DNA of 64,000 nt from Rhodothermus profundi (lineage in GTDB: Bacteria; Bacteroidota; Rhodothermia; Rhodothermales; Rhodothermaceae): the NCBI RefSeq assembly GCF_900142415.1, contig NZ_FRAU01000002.1, forward strand, positions 186,001 through 250,000. The letters are read 5' to 3'. This document shows, in pieces, positions 9,486 through 17,844 of this stretch (within the stretch, counting starts at the first letter, position 1; each line of letters begins with the position of its first letter). Under the pieces are notes generated by a model. It was not told where the DNA came from. It did not search any database and saw only the letters and a program-made list of their open reading frames with translations. A program made the translations under genes and the position numbers.

Positions 9486-10617
9486 CGGGATGGATGGGTT
9501 GGTAGGTGGAACGGAGCGCGGCTACTTCTTCGGTCAGGTCGATCCCGACCGGGCACCAGGTGATGCAGCGGCCACATCCCACGCAGCCTGTTACACCAAA
9601 CTGATCGATCCAGGTAGCCAGCTTGTGCGTGAGCCACTGGCGATAGCGGGCGCGTGTGCTCTGGCGGACGCTACCGCCGTGCAGGTAGGAGAAAGCTACC
9701 GAGAAGCAAGAGTCCCACTGTCGAATGCGTTCGGCGGTCTGCCCCGTCAGGTCGGTTACGTCTTCGACTGTGTGGCAGAAGCAGGTGGGGCAGACCATCG
9801 TGCAGTTGGCGCAGCTCAGGCAGCGCCGGGCTACCTCGTCCCAGCGTGGATGTTCGTAGCAGTCGTAGAGGAGGTCTTTAAGCCCATTGCAGTCCAGGTG
9901 GCGCTTCATCTGCGTTGCGGCCGCCTGAAGCCGGGCATTGGCGGCGGCTACCTCATCCGGCCGGGCTTCGCGATGGGGCACGTCGGCCAGCACAGCGCGA
10001 CCGGTTTCGCTCCCTGCGGTCACGATAAAGTAGTGTTGGTCTGCTTCCAGCACCTCGGTCAGGGCCAGGTCGAAACCCGAGGTGACACAAGGACCTGTCT
10101 GCATGGAAGCGCAGAAGCAGGTACCACCGGGCTGTGTGCAGTTGACAGCCAGTAGAAATAACCGCTCGCGCAGCGCCCGATAGTAGGGATCGACGTAAGG
10201 GCCTTCCAGAAAGACCCGGTCCTGCACGGCGAGGGCTGCCAGTTCGCAGGCACGCACGCCGATGAACGCATAGGCGGTGTCGGGCAGGGGCGGTGTTTCT
10301 ACGGTGAAGTCGCCCGCTTCTGTTCGGACGGCCCGCCACAGGCGCAGCGTGGGCGGAAAGAGCCATTGCTTCCAGCTCTGCGGACCAACGGCATAGCCAA
10401 ACAGCGCCGGGTCATCTCGGCGGTGCAGGCGATAGGTCCCACCCTCCTGCTTGTCGGTCCAGCCAACGGGCAGATCGGTGCTGCTTTGAATCCGGTCGTA
10501 GACGATAGCGCCGTCGCGTACGCGGGGACCGATCAACGTGTAGCCGCGCGCAGTTAGCGCTTCCAGTAGCGCATCAAAGTCCTGGCGTTCCAGAAGCCAG
10601 ATGGTTGTTGCGTTCAT
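9463..10617 (-). CDS. Hydrogenase iron-sulfur (beta) subunit, 4Fe-4S dicluster
   Basis: A 384-aa HydB-like/anaerobic sulfite-reductase-A-like subunit. The N-terminal two thirds hold the 4Fe-4S substrate-binding-like domain ([19 protein letters not shown]). The C-terminal third has two ferredoxin-type cysteine sets, [17 protein letters not shown] and [17 protein letters not shown]. The ATG at 10617 ([10 protein letters not shown]) is chosen. The upstream in-frame stretch to 10725 is low-complexity and lacks family similarity. It is the first gene of the hydrogenase unit, 161 bp after porB. Confidence 0.92.
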   Translation of the reverse strand: MNATTIWLLERQDFDALLEALTARGYTLIGPRVRDGAIVYDRIQSSTDLPVGWTDKQEGGTYRLHRRDDPALFGYAVGPQSWKQWLFPPTLRLWRAVRTEAGDFTVETPPLPDTAYAFIGVRACELAALAVQDRVFLEGPYVDPYYRALRERLFLLAVNCTQPGGTCFCASMQTGPCVTSGFDLALTEVLEADQHYFIVTAGSETGRAVLADVPHREARPDEVAAANARLQAAATQMKRHLDCNGLKDLLYDCYEHPRWDEVARRCLSCANCTMVCPTCFCHTVEDVTDLTGQTAERIRQWDSCFSVAFSYLHGGSVRQSTRARYRQWLTHKLATWIDQFGVTGCVGCGRCITWCPVGIDLTEEVAALRSTYQPIHPDDRKTTA

Positions 10618-10778
10618 GCTGCCCTGGCTGTCGTACGGATCCTCTTCGACAGGCCCCGCCAGGTCCGTTCTCTTCCGCAGAAAAGCCCTCCCGGACGCTT
10701 CCGAGCTCCACGCTTCAAAGAGCATTTGCCAACCACAGCGTGCAAGGGATCAATTGTGACGTTCTGGTTACGGAGCGC
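10618..10778 (-). promoter_or_regulatory. Possible promoter region of the hydrogenase operon
   Basis: This is the longest non-coding gap between the POR genes and the hydrogenase genes, so a separate start of transcription is plausible. On the minus strand a TTG is followed 19 nt later by GCTCTTTG, near 10719-10748. This matches only the TTTG half of the Bacteroidota -7 box, so the call is weak. Confidence 0.25.
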
Positions 10779-11789
10779 TCACACTTCCAGCAGTCGCCCC
10801 TCGCATTTGCGCAACAGACGGTCCCAGGCGCGGTTAACCTGTTCCTGCAGCATGTCAAGCAGGTGGCGATTTTCCGGGCGGAGCAGGTGGCGGAACCGGT
10901 TCTGCGTTTTGATCCACTCGGCAATGGGGCGTGGTTTCGAGGGGCGGGCGTTCAGCCAGTATTCGCCGTCAATGACTTCGTAAAGGGGCCAGAAACACGT
11001 TTCGACGGCCAGGCGGGCGATCTCGACCGTCTGGGCGGGATCGTAGCCCCAGCCGCGCTGGCAGGGCGCCAGTACGTTGAGGAAACTCGGGCCGTCTGCC
11101 TGCACAGCCATCTGAATCTTGCGCACCAGATCCTGCCAGTGCGAGATTGACGCCTGGGCCACATAGGGCACGTGGTGGGCGACAGCGATTTCCGTCAGGT
11201 CTTTGCGCTGTTGCAGTTTGCCCAGACTCTGCGTGCCCACGGGCGTCGTGGTGGTGTAGGCCAGTGGAGGGGTAGCGCCGCTGCGCTGGTTGCCGGTGTT
11301 CATGTAGGCTTCGTTGTCATAGCAGATGTAGGTGAAGCGGTGTCCGCGTTCCAGGGCCCCCGAAAGCGCCTGCAGTCCGATGTCGTAGGTGCCGCCGTCG
11401 CCGCCGAAGACGATAATGCGCACGTCTTCCGGGAGCTCGAAGGGAGCGGGATGACCACGCTGACGCTTGCGCTGGAGCACCCGGAAGGCAGTTTCTACCC
11501 CGCTTGCTGCGGCTGCCGCATTTTCAAAGGCCACGTGCAGCCAGGGGATGTTCCAGGCTGTTGCGGGATAGCGGGTGGTTGCCACCTCCAGGCACCCTGT
11601 AGCATTGACAACGATCACGGGTGTGTCGATGGTGTTCAGCACCATGCGCACCACCAGGGGTACGCCGCAGCCTGCGCAGAGCGAGTGCCCCCCCTGAAAG
11701 CGCAGCATGCGCTCTTCGCGTTCGGCCAGTTCTTTGAGCGTCTTCGGGCGCAGGCCTTTGCCATTGGGTTGAAGGCGTGGGGTTGCCAT
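10779..11789 (-). CDS. porB: Pyruvate (2-oxoacid):ferredoxin oxidoreductase, beta subunit
   Basis: Thiamine-diphosphate-binding subunit (336 aa). Shown by the N-terminal LCAGCGVPLVVRM (two cluster cysteines), ATGCLEVATTRYP, the TPP motif GGDGGTYDIGLQALSGALER and DNEAYMNTGNQRSGATP, and a late Cys in the family position. With porA and the fused porGD it decarboxylates pyruvate to acetyl-CoA, or works in reverse, reducing ferredoxin. Substrate preference for pyruvate over other 2-oxoacids is inferred from overall resemblance to archaeal-type POR. Confidence 0.93.
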   Translation of the reverse strand: MATPRLQPNGKGLRPKTLKELAEREERMLRFQGGHSLCAGCGVPLVVRMVLNTIDTPVIVVNATGCLEVATTRYPATAWNIPWLHVAFENAAAAASGVETAFRVLQRKRQRGHPAPFELPEDVRIIVFGGDGGTYDIGLQALSGALERGHRFTYICYDNEAYMNTGNQRSGATPPLAYTTTTPVGTQSLGKLQQRKDLTEIAVAHHVPYVAQASISHWQDLVRKIQMAVQADGPSFLNVLAPCQRGWGYDPAQTVEIARLAVETCFWPLYEVIDGEYWLNARPSKPRPIAEWIKTQNRFRHLLRPENRHLLDMLQEQVNRAWDRLLRKCEGRLLEV

Positions 11790-11805
11790 GGCTGCTTCGC
11801 TCGGG

Positions 11806-13005
11806 TTAGGCGCGCACGCCCAGGTAGTGCATCACCGGGGGCGTGTGCGGATCCTGGATGCGGGTCAGGGCTTCGGCAATCTGGTCGGGCGTGACGTCGC
11901 GTCCGCCCAGTCCGTACGTGAAGTTGTACAGGCGGGGCCGTGCGGCTTCGGGCAGGGCATAGAGGGCGGCTGTGAGCTCCGCATACAGCGGGCCCCAGCT
12001 ACCGAACGATAGCGCCCGGTCCATTACGGCTACCGCCTGTTTGTTGCGCAGCGCTTCGGCTACCGCGGCATGCGGGAAGGGGCGGAAGAGCCACAGCTTG
12101 AGCAGGCCCACGGGTTGGCCTTCGTTCCGCAGCCTGTCGACCACCACTTTTGCGGTGCCGGCTGTCGAGCCCAGCACGACCACGGCAAACGCAGCGTCAT
12201 CGAGCCGGTAAGCTTCGTAATAGCCCCGATAATTTCGTCCGGTGGCTTCGGCGTAAGCCTGCTGCACTTCGGGGAAGACCTCCAGCACCCGCCGCATGGC
12301 CTCGTCCTGCTGCCGCTTGTGCTCGTAGTAAAAGTCGGGCATGTCGAACGGCCCCTGCGTGGTTGGACGCGTGGTATCCAGCAGCGGATAGCGTGGCCGG
12401 TAGCGTCCCACGAACGCGCGGGCCACTTCGTCGGGGAGCAGTTCGACCGCCTCGGCCGAGTGCGTGAGCGTAAAGCCGTCCAAGTTGACCAGGACGGGCA
12501 GGAGTACCCGTTCGTCTTCGGCCAGGCGCACCGCCATCAGCGTATAGTCGTAGGCTTCCTGGGCATTTTCGGTGAAGATCTGGACGGCGCCGGCATCGCG
12601 CGCCAGCATGGCATCGGAGTGGTCGCAGTGGATGTTGATGGGGCCGCTCAGCGCCCGGTTGCCCAGCGGCATTACGATGGGACAGCGCATAGAGGCAGCT
12701 ATGTAAAGCACCTCGATCATGAGCGCCAGGCCCTGCGAGGCGGTGGCCGTCATGACGCGGGCTCCGGCTACCGAAGCGCCGACGGCGGCACTCATGGCCG
12801 AGTGCTCCGACTCCACGTTGATGATCTCGCTGTCGCAGCGGCCGTCGGCCACCATCTGCGCAAACTCCTCAATGATCGGCGTCTGGGGCGTGATCGGATA
12901 GACCGGCACGACGTCCGGCTCAATCTGGCGCATGGCATGCGCCACGGCCTGCGCACCTGTCAGCAACTGAGCGGTTTCGAGTCGGGGAAGGACCACCAGC
13001 GTCAT
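11806..13005 (-). CDS. porA: Pyruvate:ferredoxin oxidoreductase, alpha subunit
   Basis: A 399-aa alpha subunit. Visible: VYPITPQTPIIEEFAQMVADG, INVESEHSAMSAAVGASVAGAR, TATASQGLALMIEVLYIAA and PINIHCDHSDAMLARDAG, all typical of POR alpha chains. A second domain has VLGSTAGTAKVVVDRL and KLWLFRPFP. It follows the porGD stop by 4 bp and precedes porB by 16 bp. Confidence 0.94.
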   Translation of the reverse strand: MTLVVLPRLETAQLLTGAQAVAHAMRQIEPDVVPVYPITPQTPIIEEFAQMVADGRCDSEIINVESEHSAMSAAVGASVAGARVMTATASQGLALMIEVLYIAASMRCPIVMPLGNRALSGPINIHCDHSDAMLARDAGAVQIFTENAQEAYDYTLMAVRLAEDERVLLPVLVNLDGFTLTHSAEAVELLPDEVARAFVGRYRPRYPLLDTTRPTTQGPFDMPDFYYEHKRQQDEAMRRVLEVFPEVQQAYAEATGRNYRGYYEAYRLDDAAFAVVVLGSTAGTAKVVVDRLRNEGQPVGLLKLWLFRPFPHAAVAEALRNKQAVAVMDRALSFGSWGPLYAELTAALYALPEAARPRLYNFTYGLGGRDVTPDQIAEALTRIQDPHTPPVMHYLGVRA

Positions 13006-13009
13006 GGCT

Positions 13010-13936
13010 TTATTTCGGGTTGGGCGAGACCGACGCAGCGACCGGTTCGGTGGCGCCTTCGGGAACCATGGTCAGGGCGCCTGTGGGACACATCGCCACG
13101 CAGATCCCGCAGCCTTTGCAGTAGTCGTATTGAAAGCCCTCCATGCGGCGGTTGCGCACTACAATGGCTGGCTCCGGGCAGTGCGCCCAGCACAGCAGGC
13201 AGTTCACGCAGAGCGTTTCGTTGAAAACCGGCCGCTCGTTACGCCAGCCGCCGGTTTTCGGAAACTGGCGAATGTCCGGGGTGATAACGCCGCCGATAGG
13301 CAGCGCATAGTAGGGAGGTAGGGCGCGGCTGCTCTCCGGACGGGACCGTGGCGGCAGCGTGTCGGGCGGAACCGCTTCGAGCCTGACTGTTTCGTGGTAG
13401 CCTCGTTGTAGGGCTTCCACGTTAGCCGTAACGATTTCAGGCCGACGCTTACTCAGAAACGCCCGCAGCGCGTCTTCCAGCACGGGCAGCTCCAGAAAGT
13501 CCAGTGTGCGAGCCAGGGCGCCGAGCAGGGGGACGTTGGCGAAGCGGGAGCCTGTTTCTTCCGCGATCCGGGTGGCCTCGACGCACACGATGCGTCCCGG
13601 ATACCCGGTCTGAGTCCGGATCGCCTCCGGTGAGCGTGCGGTGTTGATCACCAGGGCGCCGTCCGGATCCAGTCCTTCGCACACGTCTTCGGCATCCAGC
13701 AGGGTTTCATCCAGCACAGCCACCCGGTGGGGCGTGTACACCCCGGAATGCAGCAGGATCGGGCGTTCGTCCAGTCGATTGTAGGCGCGTACCGGGGCCC
13801 CACTGCGCTCTGGGCCGTACTCCGGAAACGCCTGCGCATAGGTCCCGCTGCGCAGGGCAGCCAGCGCCAGCACTTTCGACACGGTGATGGCGCCCTGGCC
13901 TCCGCGTCCGTGCCAGCGGATTTCCAGCATACGCAT
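13010..13936 (-). CDS. Pyruvate:ferredoxin oxidoreductase, fused gamma-delta subunit
   Basis: A 308-aa fusion. Residues 1-190 are the gamma domain (MLEIRWHGRGGQGAITVSKV, AFPEYGPERSGAPVRAYNR). After a linker, residues about 235-295 are the delta ferredoxin domain with two [4Fe-4S] sets, CVNCLLCWAHCPEP and CKGCGICVAMCPTGAL. In archaeal-type enzymes gamma and delta are usually separate genes. The start at 13936 forms a TGATG junction with the upstream gene and has a strong AAGGAGG about 7 nt before it, which decides against the longer reading to 14071. Confidence 0.93.
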   Translation of the reverse strand: MRMLEIRWHGRGGQGAITVSKVLALAALRSGTYAQAFPEYGPERSGAPVRAYNRLDERPILLHSGVYTPHRVAVLDETLLDAEDVCEGLDPDGALVINTARSPEAIRTQTGYPGRIVCVEATRIAEETGSRFANVPLLGALARTLDFLELPVLEDALRAFLSKRRPEIVTANVEALQRGYHETVRLEAVPPDTLPPRSRPESSRALPPYYALPIGGVITPDIRQFPKTGGWRNERPVFNETLCVNCLLCWAHCPEPAIVVRNRRMEGFQYDYCKGCGICVAMCPTGALTMVPEGATEPVAASVSPNPK

Positions 13937-15315
13937 CAGGCGTCCTCCTTCCCGTCGGTTGCCGGCGACGGTTTGGTGCGACGCCGGGGAGTAATCAGGC
14001 GGTCGATGGCGCGGGCTGCCAGCTTTCCATGCTGCACAGCCTCGACGACCGTGCCGCCCCCGTTGACGCAATCGCCGCCCGCAAACACCCGGGGATGGGT
14101 TGTGCGAAAGTTTTCATCCACCCATACCCGACCATGCTCCAGCCGGATCGAGGGCAGGCTGGTGAGCAGATCGGTACGGGGTTGCTGTCCGATAGCGAAA
14201 ATGACCGCGTCGGCCGGTACCACGAAAGCAGTGCCTTCGACCACCTGCGGTCGCGGCCGACCGCCCGAGGGATCAGGCACCAGGCGCGTGCGCATGCATT
14301 CGACCCCCTGCACGCGCACCTCTCCCAGCAGACGCACCGGCAACGTTAGCCACTCGAACTGAACCCCTTCCTCACGGGCGGCCTCCACTTCGTGCCGGAA
14401 GGCGGGCATTTCCGCTTCAGTGCGTCGGTAGAGCACCGTTACGTGCCGGGCGCCCAGTCGGACGGCCTCGCGTGCCACGTCGATGGCCGTATTACCACCC
14501 CCGATAACCACTACCTGATCGCCAAGAGGAGGGGGATGCAGGGCCTTGATTCGTTCAATGAAGCGAAGCGAGGGCCACACGCCTTCCAGGTCCGCCCCTT
14601 CCATTTCCAGGGGAACGTCACCGTCCATGCCCACTCCCAGAAACAGCGCATCGTGCTGCGCTTCCAGGGTCGCCAGCGATACGTCCTGGCCAATGCGGGT
14701 GTTAAATCGGAAGGTGACGCCCAGCGCACGGATTGCTTCCACCTCCTGTGGAAGGGGGGCCACCATCTGCTTGTAGGGCGCAATCGCTGACACCACCAGA
14801 CCGCCGGGTTCTGGGCGCGCCTCGTACACCGTGACCTGATGTCCCAGCCGGGCCAGTTCGGCCGCGCAGGCCAGTCCGGCGGGTCCGGCCCCCACGACAC
14901 CAACGCGGAGTGGTTGCTGCGTTTGCCGGGGACGGGGATGAATGGCCGCCCCTGCTTCGAGTGCCGCGTCGGTGGCGTAGCGTTGCAGGCGGCCGATAGC
15001 CACGGGCCGCCGCTTTTCATGCGTCAGCACGCAGGCACCTTCGCAGAGCGCTTCCACCGGACAGACGCGCGCGCAGGTGCCGCCCAGCACATTGGCCGCA
15101 AAGATGAGACGGGCCGACGTCAGCGGATCTCCTTCCCGGATGGCCCGGATGAATCCCGGAATGTCGATCTGAGTGGGACAGGCTTCAATGCAGGGGGCTG
15201 GACGGCCATCCCGTCCGCATTCCAGACAGCGCGTAGCTTCCAGAAGAGCCTGTTCGTCCGTCAGGCGGGGGCGCTCCTCTTCGTAAACCGAACGCATATC
15301 TACGGAGATATCCAT
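13936..15315 (-). CDS. GltD-like NAD(P)-dependent iron-sulfur flavoprotein
   Basis: About 459 aa, homologous to the glutamate synthase small subunit and to NfnB/SudA-type oxidoreductases. An N-terminal double cluster domain (CLECGRDG..CIEACPTQIDIPGFI and CARVCPVEALCEGACV) precedes an FAD site (GVVGAGPAGLACAAELARLG), an NAD(P) site (VIGGGNTAIDVAREAVRLGA) and a closing FAD loop (FAGGDCVNGGG). No gltB is nearby. Its place at the head of the POR genes suggests electron exchange between NADPH and ferredoxin rather than glutamate synthesis; this is inference. The ATG at 15315 is preferred; upstream GTG (15339) and TTG (15423) codons are alternatives. Confidence 0.88.
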   Translation of the reverse strand: MDISVDMRSVYEEERPRLTDEQALLEATRCLECGRDGRPAPCIEACPTQIDIPGFIRAIREGDPLTSARLIFAANVLGGTCARVCPVEALCEGACVLTHEKRRPVAIGRLQRYATDAALEAGAAIHPRPRQTQQPLRVGVVGAGPAGLACAAELARLGHQVTVYEARPEPGGLVVSAIAPYKQMVAPLPQEVEAIRALGVTFRFNTRIGQDVSLATLEAQHDALFLGVGMDGDVPLEMEGADLEGVWPSLRFIERIKALHPPPLGDQVVVIGGGNTAIDVAREAVRLGARHVTVLYRRTEAEMPAFRHEVEAAREEGVQFEWLTLPVRLLGEVRVQGVECMRTRLVPDPSGGRPRPQVVEGTAFVVPADAVIFAIGQQPRTDLLTSLPSIRLEHGRVWVDENFRTTHPRVFAGGDCVNGGGTVVEAVQHGKLAARAIDRLITPRRRTKPSPATDGKEDA

Positions 15316-15479
15316 GGTGCGGCCCCCGGTTGGTGGCACGTCGTAGGATAGCAGCGCGAGATTACCTGTAGTACTGACTATAAGATCGCCCTGTTGTTGC
15401 GTTTGGCGGGTGGAATAAGGCAAAATAGATGTGAATAGAATGGCAAAAAGTTATGGACGATTTATGTATTACAATACAT
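15316..15479 (-). promoter_or_regulatory. Intergenic control region before the GltD-POR genes, with a 16-bp palindrome
   Basis: A perfect inverted repeat, ATGTATT-AC-AATACAT, spans 15464-15479 and overlaps the hypB stop codon. Downstream on the minus strand lie TTTTTG and, 16 nt later, TATTTTG, close to but not matching the Bacteroidota -33/-7 pattern. The palindrome may be an operator, or a weak structure at the end of hypB. Confidence 0.4.
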
Positions 15480-16125
15480 TGGTTAACCAGGTAATCCAGG
15501 GGGTCAGCCCTTCGCCTGTTCGGCAGGAGAGCTCGAAGACGGGGGCCTGCGTGAGAGCGCGGAGATGCCGGTAGAATGAGCTGCGGTCGAAGTCGCACAG
15601 CGGGGCCAGGTCGATTTTGTTGAGTATTACCGCGTCGCTGCGGGCAAAGATGGCAGGATACTTGAGTGGCTTGTCGTGTCCTTCGGCGGCGCTGACCAGG
15701 CAGATGGTGTGATGGGCGCCCAGGTCCCAGTGGGTTGGGCAGATCAGGTTGCCAACGTTTTCGATAAAGAGCAAATCGAGCGCTTTCAGGTTGAGTTGTT
15801 GAAGGGCGTCGGCGATCATGCGGGCTTCGAGGTGGCAGGTACCGCCCGTGTTGATCTGGACCGCATCGCAGGCGCCTGCGGCGAGCACCTGGCGGGTGTC
15901 GATGCTGCCGGCAATGTCGCCTTCGAGCACGCCGATGCGGTAGCGGTCGCGCAGGTGTTCGATGGTGCGGCAGATCAGGCTGGTTTTGCCAGCGCCCGGG
16001 GCGGCGATCAAGTTGACGACGTGCACGCCAGCTGTATTGAAACGCTGACGTAGCTGACGGGCCAGCGCGTCGTTGTCGGCCTGCACGCGGCGGGCTACCT
16101 GGATGATTTTCAGGTTTGGATCCAT
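15469..16125 (-). CDS. hypB: Hydrogenase nickel incorporation GTPase HypB
   Basis: HypB (218 aa) hydrolyses GTP during nickel delivery with HypA. The P-loop is AAPGAGKTSL, followed by VLEGDIAGSIDT, the QINTGGTCHLEARM metal-site segment, FIENVGNLICP and LNKIDLAP (GTPase G4). It lacks the histidine-rich nickel-storage N-terminus found in some homologues. It follows hupE by 3 bp and is 150 bp before the POR unit, so it is separated from the other hyp genes by nearly 10 kb. Confidence 0.95.
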   Translation of the reverse strand: MDPNLKIIQVARRVQADNDALARQLRQRFNTAGVHVVNLIAAPGAGKTSLICRTIEHLRDRYRIGVLEGDIAGSIDTRQVLAAGACDAVQINTGGTCHLEARMIADALQQLNLKALDLLFIENVGNLICPTHWDLGAHHTICLVSAAEGHDKPLKYPAIFARSDAVILNKIDLAPLCDFDRSSFYRHLRALTQAPVFELSCRTGEGLTPWITWLTNVL

Positions 16126-16128
16126 CGC

Positions 16129-16722
16129 TTAAAACAGCAGGGCTGCCATCGACACAATCGATACCAGGCCGGCATATCGAAAGGCAGCGGTTGCCTGTCG
16201 TTGCTGGAGCCAGCGGCCGGTGGCGTAGCCCGTGGCAGTCAGCAGCGCCGTGCTGGCCATCAGGCCGGTTACGTACGGCAGGTTTGCCCCGGGCGACAGT
16301 TCGGTGCCGTGGACGTGCCCGTGCACCAGTCCAAGCAGGACGACCAGCAGCAGGCTGAAGGCGGCTGGTGGACGCAGCGTCAGCATCAGGGCGATGCCCA
16401 GCAGCAGCACGGAAGCCAGGGTACCTGCAGGGGCAACAGGCGTGGGCCAGGCAAAGCCCAGTGGCAGGCCTACCAGCAGGGCGCTCAGGAAGATCCAGGG
16501 CAGGTGGCGTCTGGCCGCAGGGTGCTGGAGCGTGGCCCAGAGTCCTACGCCCAGCGCGGCCAGCAGGTGGTCCAGTCCGGTCAGCGGATGCAGCAATCCT
16601 TGGGCGAAGCCGGTAGGGGGCACGACACCCGTGTGCGCCTGTGCGGAGAGGGGCATCAGGGTCAGAAATGCGGGCAGCCAGCGTCGAAGCGTCATCGGAC
16701 GTTCAGGACGAGCCCGTTTCAT
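16129..16722 (-). CDS. hupE: HupE/UreJ-family nickel permease
   Basis: A membrane protein of about 197 aa with a cleavable signal peptide (ending LSAQAHTG) and about six hydrophobic segments. Metal-site motifs typical of HupE/UreJ are LLHPLTGLDHLLA and LGLVHGHVHG. It probably supplies nickel for the hydrogenase, consistent with the adjacent hypB. Start codons at 16695 and 16764 are alternatives; 16722 keeps a normal basic n-region. Confidence 0.87.
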   Translation of the reverse strand: MKRARPERPMTLRRWLPAFLTLMPLSAQAHTGVVPPTGFAQGLLHPLTGLDHLLAALGVGLWATLQHPAARRHLPWIFLSALLVGLPLGFAWPTPVAPAGTLASVLLLGIALMLTLRPPAAFSLLLVVLLGLVHGHVHGTELSPGANLPYVTGLMASTALLTATGYATGRWLQQRQATAAFRYAGLVSIVSMAALLF

Positions 16723-16885
16723 GATTGCCAGGAGGTTTCGTGGAGGGTGGAGGGCAGCCTTCATAAAATGAAATGAATTGCCGTTGGGTAATCAGGCAAG
16801 CATTCCTGCCACAATCCGCCAAAAAATCACAGGAAAAGGATGTTGTTGGGCAACCTTGATTTGGTGAAGAATACTATGGGACAGG

Positions 16886-16915
16886 GATATAGTGGATTTG
16901 TCATCTATATATCAA
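16886..16915 (-). promoter_or_regulatory. Candidate promoter for hupE-hypB
   Basis: On the minus strand, TTGATA (16910-16915) and TATATC (16886-16891) are separated by 18 nt, upstream of hupE. The rest of the 16723-17042 gap is AT-rich. It contains no gene or clear terminator that I can see. Confidence 0.35.
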
Positions 16916-17042
16916 GTTGATTTATTATACCTAATAACTAAATAGTAACGTTGTATTCTACTTTGTTGATATCGATCAGATGTATACAGAACCGTCCAAA
17001 AAGTAATCTACCGTAACGAGAACAAAAAACTTCGGTATAGAT

Positions 17043-17828
17043 TTAGATTTCAGTTACTTTTTGATATAAACAGGGAAGCATATTTCTTCGAAGTCTAAAT
17101 TTTGTTCCATGGTTATGACCTGTACGAGCATCAAAATCTATAAACACAAATCCTTCTTCTAAACCCTTTAACAAGCCATCCAAGCTAAAAGATTCTAAAA
17201 TATAAATCTTAGAATAACGAAACCAGAGTTGCCCCTTTTCATCTCTGCGACATTCTGCTAAAACAAGAAAACAGTTCAATAATTTTGTGCCGGCCTTATG
17301 CTTTAAATCATTGAATCCCCAGTAAGGTTGGGGATCTAATTCCCCTAATCCTGCTCGTTGCTTTACACTTTGAAGCCACTGCTTATGCCGTGGATCTACA
17401 GCAGAAGCATCAAATGAAATTAATACTTTCTTGGCATTTCTGTCCACCACTACTTTAAAACCTCTATCACTCCTACGATCTCCACTTATAGTTTGCCGAA
17501 ACGACATTTCCCCTATAGGATATTTACGTCCAGCTTCTTTATGTCTCCATCCATATTTTGGAAGTAAAATATTAGAGACAATTCGTAGGGCTCGCGGCGA
17601 AGGTTCCAAATGAAAGAGAGTGACCAAAGAAGTAGTGTTAAGCCGTTGAGTTTTCAGCTCCCACTCTGCTGCGTTAGGAATAGGTAAATTGTTTTCTTTA
17701 ATCCCTAACAAATCTTCAAGGGTGTTGCCTATACCTCCATCATTACCAGGTCTGGTATTAAGTATCCATCCTTTTTGTCTGATTTCTTGAAGCTTTTCTA
17801 TCAAAGATTTTTTTGTATAAATCTGCAT
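17043..17828 (-). CDS. MvaI/BcnI-family type II restriction endonuclease
   Basis: A 261-aa protein resembling the MvaI/BcnI family, which cut CCWGG or CCSGG. Seen: an N-terminal helix, NTRPGNDGGIGNTLEDLLGI (24-43), and an E-x-K site in NAAEWELKTQR (E57, K59). The residue five before E57 is N52, where an acidic residue might be expected. A late FDARTGHNHGTKFRLR segment is also family-like. It begins 16 bp after the methyltransferase stop. Base composition is visibly AT-rich, unlike its neighbours, pointing to horizontal acquisition. The exact target site is not readable from the sequence. Confidence 0.82.
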   Translation of the reverse strand: MQIYTKKSLIEKLQEIRQKGWILNTRPGNDGGIGNTLEDLLGIKENNLPIPNAAEWELKTQRLNTTSLVTLFHLEPSPRALRIVSNILLPKYGWRHKEAGRKYPIGEMSFRQTISGDRRSDRGFKVVVDRNAKKVLISFDASAVDPRHKQWLQSVKQRAGLGELDPQPYWGFNDLKHKAGTKLLNCFLVLAECRRDEKGQLWFRYSKIYILESFSLDGLLKGLEEGFVFIDFDARTGHNHGTKFRLRRNMLPCLYQKVTEI

Positions 17829-17844
17829 GGTGAATTCTGTTGCT

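Noticed and set aside
10718-10750. FNR/CRP-type operator before the hydrogenase genes
   Set aside because: Only a single TTGAT half-site is present, with no matching ATCAA at the right distance.
16723-17042. Search for an attachment-site repeat of the tRNA-Asn 3' end on the far side of the restriction island
   Set aside because: No matching fragment of the tRNA 3' half was seen, so integrase-mediated insertion is not claimed.
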